Assembly (NCBI GenBank): GCA_030643125.1
Contig: DAOWML010000122.1
Span: 1 to 7,064 of the forward strand
Direction of reading: 5' to 3'
Length of the DNA stretch: 7,064 nucleotides
Source: Bacteroidales bacterium
Lineage (GTDB): Bacteria; Bacteroidota; Bacteroidia; Bacteroidales; UBA12077
Shown: positions 1 to 6,561 of the stretch, piece after piece
Layout: every line of letters starts with the position of its first letter
Position numbering within the stretch: the stretch's first letter is position 1
The notes under the pieces: generated by a model
What the model saw: only the letters and a program-made list of their open reading frames with translations
What the model was told of the DNA's origin: nothing
Database searches by the model: none
Program-made: the position numbers and the translations under genes

Positions 1-3000
1 CCTGTTCCAAGATATTTGTAGCGGCCTTTTATATTTATTTTAGCATTATATATACGATGATATCTGTTTTTACTATCGGCAATTATTTCAGAATTTGTTA
101 AAGTTTGAATATTTGCCATATGACCTATGGTGACATTATTTTCATCAGGAAATATTAATGCATCAGCCACTTTTATATATTCCACTTCCGAGGCTTTTAT
201 ACTACTATCTTTTAAACTGTATATGGCTTTTGTTGAAGCAAATCGGAGTGAATCCTGGCTTCGATGAATTGACATGTACAATGCTCCGGGCAAATCATCA
301 TCTTTAAGTTTTGCAAGTTTTTTAACTTCAGGAGAAGCTGTTGTATCGATTTGTGGACTGGATTCAATCGCTATTTCATCATTAGCGATACTCCAGTCGA
401 ATTTATCAAGATAACTTACATATAGATTTTTAGGGAATTTAGCGACAGTAAAAGATTCATTTGAATTAAAGCTACCTGTTTGTGATGTAAAATCGACTTT
501 ACCATTTAAATTTTCGGTTATAAAATTGAAATCAGCTTTATTTACTGATTTTAAGCTAAATGTAGTGGTGTTGGAATTAAATGAATTGGCATCGAAATTA
601 AAGAGACTTGATTTTAGTTCGGCTTTTTCAAGATTCATAACACCATTGCCGGTTAAGCCAATTGGTTGAATTAAAAGCGATCCTGAAAGAAGAGAGTTGT
701 TTCCATACATATTAAACGGTTCACTGGTTTGCTCTGCATACATGATATCTTCGTAAGGATACCATTTGATATCAATTTCAGTTGAACTTAATTCCGGGAA
801 TTCTATTCCGGATGTTCGTTGAGCAAGAGTAAAGTCTGTAGCATGGATTTTAGTGGAATCCGGAAAGAAAATAATATCGTCAGTTTGAGCTTTACTTGTT
901 AAATATTCTAGTGTACCTGAACCTCTTAGTCCCTTATTACTTAAATCGATTATATTATAATAAGTTCCTTTTCCTTCATAAAGCGGAAATCCTTCTTCAG
1001 GAGTATTTCGTTTGAAACCCAGTGAGTAATCCGGCCGCATGTATATAGCATCATCAAATGCAGGGAATATGTTTGAAGAATAAAACCGACCGTCGAATTT
1101 TAATCCCTCAACTTTAAAGTTATCTAAACTGTCAATTGTAAAAGGTTCAAGTTCAAAATAAAAACCATCACGCTTATACACGCCATTGAAAATACTTGAT
1201 GCATCGTAATAAACATAAGAGTTTTCGTTACTATTAAAAATCGGATACTGAGGAAATCGTTGTAATCCTGATTTATTATTGGGGTTATCAATAAGTAATT
1301 CTCCTGTAATAATTTCGATCGTATTTTTTATGTGAGCAAGAATAGGGTTGTTATACATATCACGCTCTTCGGTTTGAACTTTAATTCTTAATGAATCGAT
1401 ATTATGTAAATTAATTTTGAAAGTATCATAACTAAAATCGAAATCCTGGCCAAAGAAAGTAAATAGTCCGGCTTCAATTATTCCTCCAAAACTAAAGTCT
1501 CTATTTTTTTTCATGGTGATTTTTTGATGTTTTGGATATATAACTACATTTTGAGAATCAGAAAGAAAGATTTGAGGAACGCCTCTGATTTCAAGGTCAT
1601 ATGTTTTTAAATTAAGGACGCCATTGTGTGCTAAATCTTCTGTTACAGAATTAAATTTAATTACATCATAATCAATTTTCCCAAAACGTGCATCTATAAA
1701 ATCATATAGTTTTTTCTTAATTATTGCTTCATCCTTATCGGAATCGTAAAATATAAAACCATCTACACTTAAAAACATTAACATTTGTTTGATCTGATAA
1801 TCGTCATAACCAAGAAAACGTGCCAACTCGGCTCCCGAAAATATTTCTGAATTAATTTTATTTGAATAGTTCCTTAAAACTAAAAGTGGATGAAACTCAT
1901 CTCTTATCATTATTCTTTCAAATTCAATAAGATTATAAAAATTTGAGGATGTATAAGTTGCATTTCCAATTGCTGCTCCGCGTCGTTTGGTGAAATAAAT
2001 TTTATCATCATCAGTTCTCCATAAAAGGCGATCAAAATTCATAGATATTTTGTGGTAAGAATCGTAGTAGGGACTTTTTGAAACAATTCTTTCTGAAGGT
2101 GTTAATGATACTTCTTTAATGTTCTGAGTATAGGTAAATAAGATGCCGGGATGAAAAATTGAATCGTTTTTTAAGCGGATTGTAATTTGGGCATTATTTG
2201 AAACAACTTTACCTTTTTTAAACATATATGTTTTAGCAACGGCCGTAATTATTGTTGTGTCGTTTTTTTGTATATAAAGAAATGCTTCGTTATCCTGATC
2301 CCCGGAACCAAGTAAATTAGAACCTTTCATTGAAAAACCGCCATCATAGTTTATATCAGGATAAATATCTTCTATTTGAAATCTTTTCTGATAAGAATTA
2401 AACTCAGGATAGATAGCTCTTTCAGGTGTCATGATATGAACAACCTGATCGGATAATCTTCCCAATGCAGGTTTGTCAAAATAAAGTTTATTAATAAAAG
2501 AAACTGAATCAGCAGTATATCCTGATTTTGAGAAATTTATTTTATAGTTTTTAAGTTCGGCTTTAACATTATCAGAATTGTAACCAGCTTTTTCCCATGT
2601 AACAAAACCAGTTTTACCTACCCATTGATTTGTTATTGGGAAAAATACACCAGTGGTTTCGAAGATATCAATAGAATCTTTTTTTATTTTACATGTCAAA
2701 TTAGTTTTAGCAAATACTATTTTTAATTCATCATCAACTACAATTTTAAAATCATTTGAGCTTGTATACCAACTTGTTGAATATGTGCTAAATATCAGGT
2801 TTTCTTCAATTAGTGATTTTGAATTATCAAAATATTTTGTGATAACTCTTAAAGGAAACTTTTCCGTTTCAAAAATAAAGTATATTCCTTTTTCCCAGTT
2901 ATCATAATGTTTCATCGCTTCTTCCGATCGGTGAAAAGCCATTACTATGTCAAAATATTTTGTAAAATGCGGATTACGGCGAGCTTTGTTTTTGAGCATT

Positions 3001-3245
3001 AAATTACATACATCTGCAAATCTGTCCTTTATGTCATCAGTATAATAAGCAATATTCCATTGTTCTACGAACGATTCTAAGTTTTCTTCTTTATTTTTCG
3101 GCAAATTTTTATTCACAAATTCTTCAAATTGTTCAATAAACAAGCTTGAATCTTTTTGGAATTCTTTAATATCTTGAGCTGTAGAGGTAAAAATACTAAG
3201 GCTCAAAAGTGAACAAAACAGACTATTTAATAGATATTTTTTCAT
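1..3245 (-). CDS. Very large exported protein of unknown function, C-terminus outside the window
   Basis: The minus-strand frame opens with ATG at 3245 and stays open for 1081 codons to the window edge, so the stop is not seen. Residues 1-23 form a signal peptide: two lysines, a hydrophobic core, and a signal-peptidase-I type STA before QD. There is no lipobox cysteine at the cleavage point, so a soluble periplasmic, outer-membrane or secreted protein is more likely than a lipoprotein. Residues about 25-125 look helical and charged. The rest is mainly alternating polar/hydrophobic beta-type sequence rich in N, D, S, F and Y. Residues 468-522 resemble a winged helix (SGAELARFLGYDDYQIKQML). Residues about 772-809 and 863-900 are similar to each other (GLRGSGTLEY against GLTGNGVMNL). 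I recognise no catalytic motif or named family. The gene follows prmA on the same strand after 115 bp, with no Shine-Dalgarno sequence and no clear promoter. That this is a real gene is nearly certain; its role is unknown. Confidence 0.93.
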   Translation of the reverse strand, partial: MKKYLLNSLFCSLLSLSIFTSTAQDIKEFQKDSSLFIEQFEEFVNKNLPKNKEENLESFVEQWNIAYYTDDIKDRFADVCNLMLKNKARRNPHFTKYFDIVMAFHRSEEAMKHYDNWEKGIYFIFETEKFPLRVITKYFDNSKSLIEENLIFSTYSTSWYTSSNDFKIVVDDELKIVFAKTNLTCKIKKDSIDIFETTGVFFPITNQWVGKTGFVTWEKAGYNSDNVKAELKNYKINFSKSGYTADSVSFINKLYFDKPALGRLSDQVVHIMTPERAIYPEFNSYQKRFQIEDIYPDINYDGGFSMKGSNLLGSGDQDNEAFLYIQKNDTTIITAVAKTYMFKKGKVVSNNAQITIRLKNDSIFHPGILFTYTQNIKEVSLTPSERIVSKSPYYDSYHKISMNFDRLLWRTDDDKIYFTKRRGAAIGNATYTSSNFYNLIEFERIMIRDEFHPLLVLRNYSNKINSEIFSGAELARFLGYDDYQIKQMLMFLSVDGFIFYDSDKDEAIIKKKLYDFIDARFGKIDYDVIKFNSVTEDLAHNGVLNLKTYDLEIRGVPQIFLSDSQNVVIYPKHQKITMKKNRDFSFGGIIEAGLFTFFGQDFDFSYDTFKINLHNIDSLRIKVQTEERDMYNNPILAHIKNTIEIITGELLIDNPNNKSGLQRFPQYPIFNSNENSYVYYDASSIFNGVYKRDGFYFELEPFTIDSLDNFKVEGLKFDGRFYSSNIFPAFDDAIYMRPDYSLGFKRNTPEEGFPLYEGKGTYYNIIDLSNKGLRGSGTLEYLTSKAQTDDIIFFPDSTKIHATDFTLAQRTSGIEFPELSSTEIDIKWYPYEDIMYAEQTSEPFNMYGNNSLLSGSLLIQPIGLTGNGVMNLEKAELKSSLFNFDANSFNSNTTTFSLKSVNKADFNFITENLNGKVDFTSQTGSFNSNESFTVAKFPKNLYVSYLDKFDWSIANDEIAIESSPQIDTTASPEVKKLAKLKDDDLPGALYMSIHRSQDSLRFASTKAIYSLKDSSIKASEVEYIKVADALIFPDENNVTIGHMANIQTLTNSEIIADSKNRYHRIYNAKINIKGRYKYLGT

Positions 3246-3282
3246 TCGTTTATAATTTTAAGAATAATAATTCCCCTGTGTG

Positions 3283-3306
3283 AACTAACGGGTTAACCTG
3301 TTAGTT
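3283..3306. repeat. 24-bp near-perfect palindrome between prmA and the giant gene
   Basis: AACTAACG, GGTTAACC and TGTTAGTT read in succession, so the site equals its own reverse complement except for one position pair (G at 3290 against T at 3299). In plus-strand RNA this would be a G-U wobble; in minus-strand RNA it is an A-C mismatch. It lies 38 bp upstream of the giant gene and 54 bp after the prmA stop. It could be an operator for a dimeric regulator, a weak terminator of prmA (no T-run follows on the minus strand) or a genome repeat. The adjoining bases to 3325 contain a second, poorer inverted repeat (CCTGT at 3297-3301, ACAGG at 3321-3325) around CGAAATTCG, which overlaps the first. 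Confidence 0.6.
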
Positions 3307-3360
3307 TCCCGAAATTCGAGACAGGCTATGTGTGTTTCATCGTGTATTAATTTAACGATT

Positions 3361-4200
3361 TTATTTTTTGTAAAATTTAGCAGCTACCCAATTATGTTTT
3401 TCATAATGATTGATATAGTCAATGCGATTAGCAGATGCTACTTCTCTGATCATTAATAGATCTTTATCGTACAATCCGCTGAGTAATAAAGTGCCTCCCG
3501 ATTTTAGAACTGTAGAGTAATGCTTTATATCATCCATTAGAATATTTCTGTTGATATTAGCAATTATTATATCGAATTGTTGATTGTTTAACAAATTTGC
3601 ATCACCTTGAAATACTTTAATATTTGAACAATTATTTTTTTCGATATTTTCCAAAGTATTTTTGTAAGCCCACTCATCAATATCAATTGCCGTAACTTTT
3701 TTAGCGCCTTTGAAAGTTGCTAAAATTGCCAATACTCCTGTGCCACAACCCATATCTAAAATATTTCTATCCTTAAAATCCAATTCGAGCATTGTTTTTA
3801 ACATAAGATATGTTGTTTCGTGATGACCTGTTCCAAAAGACATTTTAGGCTCGATAATAATCTCATACCTGGTTTTTGGAGTATCTTTATGAAAAGGAGC
3901 ACGGATAAGACACTGGTCTTCAATTATTATTGGCTCAAAGTTTTTTTCCCAAACCTCATTCCAGTTTTGAGTTTTTATAAGTTCATGTGAAAAATCAATA
4001 TTGATATTTGGGATATTATTTACTTGTAATTGTTTTACTTTTTCCAGATCGAAAAACTTTTCAAGGATATAGGCATTTAATCCATCTTCTGTTTCGTCAT
4101 AGCTTTCGTAATCTATTTCATTTAATTCAGCAACGACAATGTCTGTTATTTCTTGAGTATTTTCTGCTGTAATCTTACAACGTAATTCGATGTAATCCAT
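3361..4200 (-). CDS. prmA: Ribosomal protein L11 methyltransferase PrmA
   Basis: This cytoplasmic enzyme is known to use S-adenosylmethionine to methylate ribosomal protein L11. The 279 residues match the family's usual length of about 280-300. Residues 1-70 fit the N-terminal L11-recognition domain, followed by a linker with paired tryptophans (W80, W84). The family signature before the methyltransferase fold is at 121-130 (SFGTGHHETT; enterobacterial forms read more like AFGTGTHPTT). SAM-binding motif I is at 149-159 (DMGCGTGVLAI), the acidic end of strand 2 is around D172-D174 (AIDIDEWA), and the motif IV equivalent is NINRN at 215-219. A late beta-hairpin region, ending in WVAAKFYKK, closes the fold. 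All key motifs are present, so it should be active. The ATG start is the first codon of a well-matching N-terminus. No Shine-Dalgarno sequence is seen; a 9-bp A/T inverted repeat sits directly upstream. It is probably transcribed separately from tpiA, which ends in a terminator. Confidence 0.97.
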   Translation of the reverse strand: MDYIELRCKITAENTQEITDIVVAELNEIDYESYDETEDGLNAYILEKFFDLEKVKQLQVNNIPNINIDFSHELIKTQNWNEVWEKNFEPIIIEDQCLIRAPFHKDTPKTRYEIIIEPKMSFGTGHHETTYLMLKTMLELDFKDRNILDMGCGTGVLAILATFKGAKKVTAIDIDEWAYKNTLENIEKNNCSNIKVFQGDANLLNNQQFDIIIANINRNILMDDIKHYSTVLKSGGTLLLSGLYDKDLLMIREVASANRIDYINHYEKHNWVAAKFYKK

Positions 4201-4201
4201 A

Positions 4202-4221
4202 ATTTTAATTTGAATTAAAAT
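4202..4221. repeat. A/T-only inverted repeat touching the prmA start
   Basis: ATTTTAATT (4202-4210) and AATTAAAAT (4213-4221) are perfect reverse complements separated by two bases. In the prmA message this would form a 9-bp A-U hairpin with a very tight loop, ending one base before the ATG. A stem made only of A-U pairs is weak, so this may be chance in AT-rich DNA. If formed, it would affect ribosome access at a gene with no Shine-Dalgarno sequence. Confidence 0.4.
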
Positions 4222-4277
4222 CCACTTTCATTGATGGTGGTTGTGTTCTTTATTTATTATACATGATATAAATTATT

Positions 4278-4393
4278 GGAATACTGGAATGTTGCTTGAC
4301 TTCCTTCGGCAGTTAAACCTGCCTGCAAAGGCAGGGATTATTAGAATTATGCTCATATTTTAGTTTTTGAACGTAACAATTTTCCATTATTCC
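4278..4393. repeat. Nested inverted repeat in the tpiA-prmA spacer, REP-like
   Basis: The outer arms GGAATACTGGAA (4278-4289) and TTCCATTATTCC (4382-4393) are reverse complements at 11 of 12 positions. Between them lies a perfect 7-bp stem, CCTGCCT (4318-4324) and AGGCAGG (4329-4335), with a GCAA loop of the GNRA type on the plus strand. A further CCTTCGGCAG sequence lies just before it at 4303-4312. Short GC-rich hairpins of this kind stand out from the A/T background and resemble dispersed intergenic palindromic repeats. No open frame of note is present here. Whether it recurs in the genome cannot be told from one copy. Confidence 0.45.
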
Positions 4394-4431
4394 TTGATTA
4401 CTATTAATAAGGTACTCACTAGGTGTAATCC

Positions 4432-4458
4432 AAAGCCACCTTCTTAGAGGGTGGCTTT
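4432..4458 (-). terminator. Stem-loop terminator of tpiA
   Basis: A perfect 9-bp inverted repeat, AAAGCCACC (4432-4440) and GGTGGCTTT (4450-4458), encloses a 9-base loop and begins four bases after the tpiA stop codon. On the minus strand it is preceded by an A-run and followed by only TTTGGATT, so the U-tract is short. On the plus strand the stem is followed by five T. The position fits intrinsic termination of tpiA, and the structure could also stop opposing transcription. Confidence 0.8.
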
Positions 4459-4462
4459 TTAC

Positions 4463-5215
4463 TTAAAAGGAGTTTGCTATTGCAACAAAATCATCTGCAT
4501 TTAGTGATGCACCACCAATTAGCCCGCCATCAACATCCGGATTATCAAATAATTCTTTTGCATTTGATGGCTTACAACTTCCTCCGTACAGAATAGATAA
4601 ATTGTTTGCAATTTCAGAACCATAAGAATTTTTAATTGTTTCACGAATGAACTGGTGTATTTCCTGGGCCTGTTCCGGAGTAGCAGTTTTTCCGGTACCA
4701 ATTGCCCACACAGGTTCGTAGGCTATAATGATGTTCTTAAACTCTTTAATAGAAATACCCTCGAACATTCTTTTGATCTGTTTAGCAACAATTTCGAAGT
4801 GCTCATTATTTTCTCTTTCTTTTAAAACTTCGCCGCAGCATACAATAGGCGTTAAATTATTCTCGAGGCTAAGTTTTATTTTCTCTCTTATTATTTCGTC
4901 TGTTTCGTGATAATAAGCGCGACGTTCCGAATGCCCAAGGATAACATAATTGGCTCCTGCCGATTTTAACATGGAGGCAGAAACTTCGCCGGTATAAGCA
5001 CCCTGAGAATGATTTGCACAATTCTGTCCTGCTAATCCAATATTTTTATTTTCAAGATATTTTGCAGCCTCATTAGTTAATATAGATGGTGGAGCTATTA
5101 TTAACTGAACATCTTGTACAGAACTTGATTTTTCGATAATTTGATTTATTAAATCAATACCTTCTGAAAATGTTTTATTCATTTTCCAATTTCCTGCTAC
5201 TATTTGTTTTCTCAT
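4463..5215 (-). CDS. tpiA: Triosephosphate isomerase
   Basis: This cytosolic TIM-barrel enzyme interconverts dihydroxyacetone phosphate and glyceraldehyde 3-phosphate in glycolysis and gluconeogenesis, normally as a homodimer. Its 250 residues are the usual family length. All active-site elements are present: N9 and K11 in AGNWKMN, the electrophile H95 in GHSERR, the catalytic base E167 in AYEPVWAIGTGK, the mobile phosphate-gripping loop 6 at about 168-176, YGGS at 210-213 and the phosphate-binding GGLIGGASL at 230-238. Position 214 is cysteine in YGGSCKP where valine is common, which should be harmless. The ATG start gives the canonical MRKQIVAGNWKMN N-terminus. A possible -7 promoter box lies 35-42 bases upstream and a stem-loop follows the stop, so tpiA appears to be its own transcription unit. 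In Bacteroides I recall tpiA next to a BT_3928-type gene; here a permease gene lies between them. Confidence 0.99.
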   Translation of the reverse strand: MRKQIVAGNWKMNKTFSEGIDLINQIIEKSSSVQDVQLIIAPPSILTNEAAKYLENKNIGLAGQNCANHSQGAYTGEVSASMLKSAGANYVILGHSERRAYYHETDEIIREKIKLSLENNLTPIVCCGEVLKERENNEHFEIVAKQIKRMFEGISIKEFKNIIIAYEPVWAIGTGKTATPEQAQEIHQFIRETIKNSYGSEIANNLSILYGGSCKPSNAKELFDNPDVDGGLIGGASLNADDFVAIANSF

Positions 5216-5249
5216 AAGCTATAATTATTTGGGATATTTATTGTATTAT

Positions 5250-5257
5250 CAAAAATA
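5250..5257 (-). promoter_or_regulatory. Possible tpiA promoter -7 box
   Basis: Read on the minus strand this is TATTTTTG, a full match to the Bacteroidota primary-sigma -7 consensus TAnnTTTG. It would give a leader of roughly 25-30 bases before the tpiA ATG. No TTTG -33 element lies at the expected distance upstream, where the DNA is only A/T-rich, so this is a partial match that could occur by chance. Confidence 0.35.
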
Positions 5258-5305
5258 AGAAATTAAAAGCTTATACGATTTATAATATTAAAAAATATAG
5301 GATTA

Positions 5306-5467
5306 AGTGCTTGTTAAAAAATAACCTTTATATCTTGACTTGTTCTTTTACTTATTTTCTTCGTTATAAAAGTATTAAATAAACTGTGGCTATTCGCAAC
5401 TTTTATGTCTTAAAAATAAACAAAATAACTTCGTCAATTTTGCAAACTTTATTTCTTAACAAGCACT
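5306..5467. repeat. 162-bp imperfect palindrome, MITE-like or giant stem-loop
   Basis: The outer arms 5306-5324 (AGTGCTTGTTAAAAAATAA) and 5449-5467 are reverse complements at 18 of 19 positions. The one difference is a G-U wobble in minus-strand RNA. The similarity between the two halves continues inward at roughly two-thirds identity when gaps are allowed, with shared blocks TTGAC, GTT, TTTT, TTATTTT and ATAAAAGT, to a centre near 5386. Trimming one base at each end leaves a 160-bp unit starting GTGCTTG and ending CAAGCAC, flanked on both sides by TAA, which would suit a 3-bp target duplication. There is no room for a transposase. The right end supplies part of the permease stop codon. It may be a non-autonomous mobile element, or a large hairpin ending the permease transcript. 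Confidence 0.6.
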
Positions 5468-6551
5468 AAATACTGCTTAAGCGAATTCTGGGATCAAGTA
5501 CACCGTATAAAATGTCTACCAATGTATTGATAATAATAAAAATGACTGAAATTGTTAAAACACTACCAATAATAACCGGGAAATCATATTTATTTAAAGA
5601 ATCAACAATAACATATCCAAGACCTTTCCAGCCAAAAATGTACTCAACGAATACTACACCTGCCATTAAAGAAGCAAACCACCCTGATACGGCTGTAATT
5701 ACAGGATTTAAAGAGTTTTTTAAAGCATGTTTCCATATTATATGACTAAATGACAAACCTTTAGCTTTAGCCGTTCTGATATAATCTTGCGATAAAACAT
5801 CGAGCATTGAGTTTCTTGATAATTGAATAATTATAGCTAAAGGTCTAATGCCTAAAGTAAATGCAGGGAGTATTAAGTTTTTAAGTTGTAAATGAATTCC
5901 TTCACCTAAATCGTCTATTTCATACAAATTTCCTGTTAAATTTAATCCGGTTATATCGCCCAGTACAAATGCAAATATCCAACCGATAAGAATTGCAGCA
6001 AAAAAGGAGGGTAGTGACATTCCAAAAGCAGAAAATAAAAGAGATGATCGATCAAAAAGGCTATCTTTTTTAATTGCAGCAATAATTCCTAAAAATATAC
6101 CTAAAATAGCAGCAAACATAATTGAAACAAGAGCTAAAATAAAAGTATTTGGAAGTGTTTCACTAATTATTTCCGAAACAAGTTTTTTACTTTGATACGA
6201 GCGACGTAAATAAGGCTTTTTTAGAACAATAACTTTATTGGAAGATATATGAAATAACTTTTTAGCCTGATATTTATTTGTATTAAGATAGAAATAACTA
6301 TTTGTATTTATTTCATTATGAACGGATATTGGAGAAAGGTCGTTTAAGTATTTAAGGTATTGCATTCCTTTTGATTTGTCCAGACCAAGTTCTTTCTTTA
6401 TGGATTCAATAGTAGAAATATCAGATCTTTGTCCAAGCATCATTTTTGCAGGATCGCCGGGTAAAATATTGAAAAGAAAAAAGATAACAGTAATTACTCC
6501 CCAAAGAATTAAAAGGGCGTACATCAACCGCTTTATTAAAAAGTTAATCAC
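5466..6551 (-). CDS. ABC transporter permease, DppB/OppB family (dipeptide/oligopeptide type)
   Basis: This is an inner-membrane permease subunit of a binding-protein-dependent importer, normally paired with a DppC-like partner, ATPases and a periplasmic binding protein. The 361 residues are a little longer than the usual 305-340. Likely membrane segments are at about 9-30, 137-160, 172-198, 226-245, 285-305 and 325-349. The N-terminal ILPGDPAKMMLG (29-40) and the C-terminal LDPRIRL (352-358) are family hallmarks. The cytoplasmic EAA-type coupling loop is at about 257-281 (YIRTAKAKGLSF onward), with its invariant glycine G265. The first periplasmic loop, residues 31-136, is long, basic and Tyr/Asn-rich. 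The start must be GTG at 6551: TAA lies in frame two codons upstream, and the next ATG (residue 10) would cut into the first membrane helix. It begins 10 bases after the DoxX/thioredoxin-like gene, so co-transcription is likely. No partner subunit is in the window, and the substrate is not established. Confidence 0.93.
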   Translation of the reverse strand: MINFLIKRLMYALLILWGVITVIFFLFNILPGDPAKMMLGQRSDISTIESIKKELGLDKSKGMQYLKYLNDLSPISVHNEINTNSYFYLNTNKYQAKKLFHISSNKVIVLKKPYLRRSYQSKKLVSEIISETLPNTFILALVSIMFAAILGIFLGIIAAIKKDSLFDRSSLLFSAFGMSLPSFFAAILIGWIFAFVLGDITGLNLTGNLYEIDDLGEGIHLQLKNLILPAFTLGIRPLAIIIQLSRNSMLDVLSQDYIRTAKAKGLSFSHIIWKHALKNSLNPVITAVSGWFASLMAGVVFVEYIFGWKGLGYVIVDSLNKYDFPVIIGSVLTISVIFIIINTLVDILYGVLDPRIRLSSI

Positions 6552-6561
6552 AAATTATCTT

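Noticed and set aside
2653..2907. 84-residue plus-strand open frame
   Set aside because: It lies wholly inside the giant minus-strand gene and has no recognisable content; the minus frame runs without a stop through the same bases.
4432..4458. Terminator for a plus-strand gene, because the T-run is longer on that strand
   Set aside because: No plus-strand gene precedes it, while it lies four bases after the tpiA stop on the minus strand.
4519..4701. 60-residue minus-strand open frame
   Set aside because: It is an out-of-frame shadow within tpiA, whose own frame carries all catalytic residues.
4728..4910. 60-residue plus-strand open frame
   Set aside because: It is antisense to tpiA, with low-complexity content mirroring the isomerase codons.
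5512..5745. 77-residue plus-strand open frame
   Set aside because: It is antisense to the C-terminal membrane region of the permease and has no independent support.
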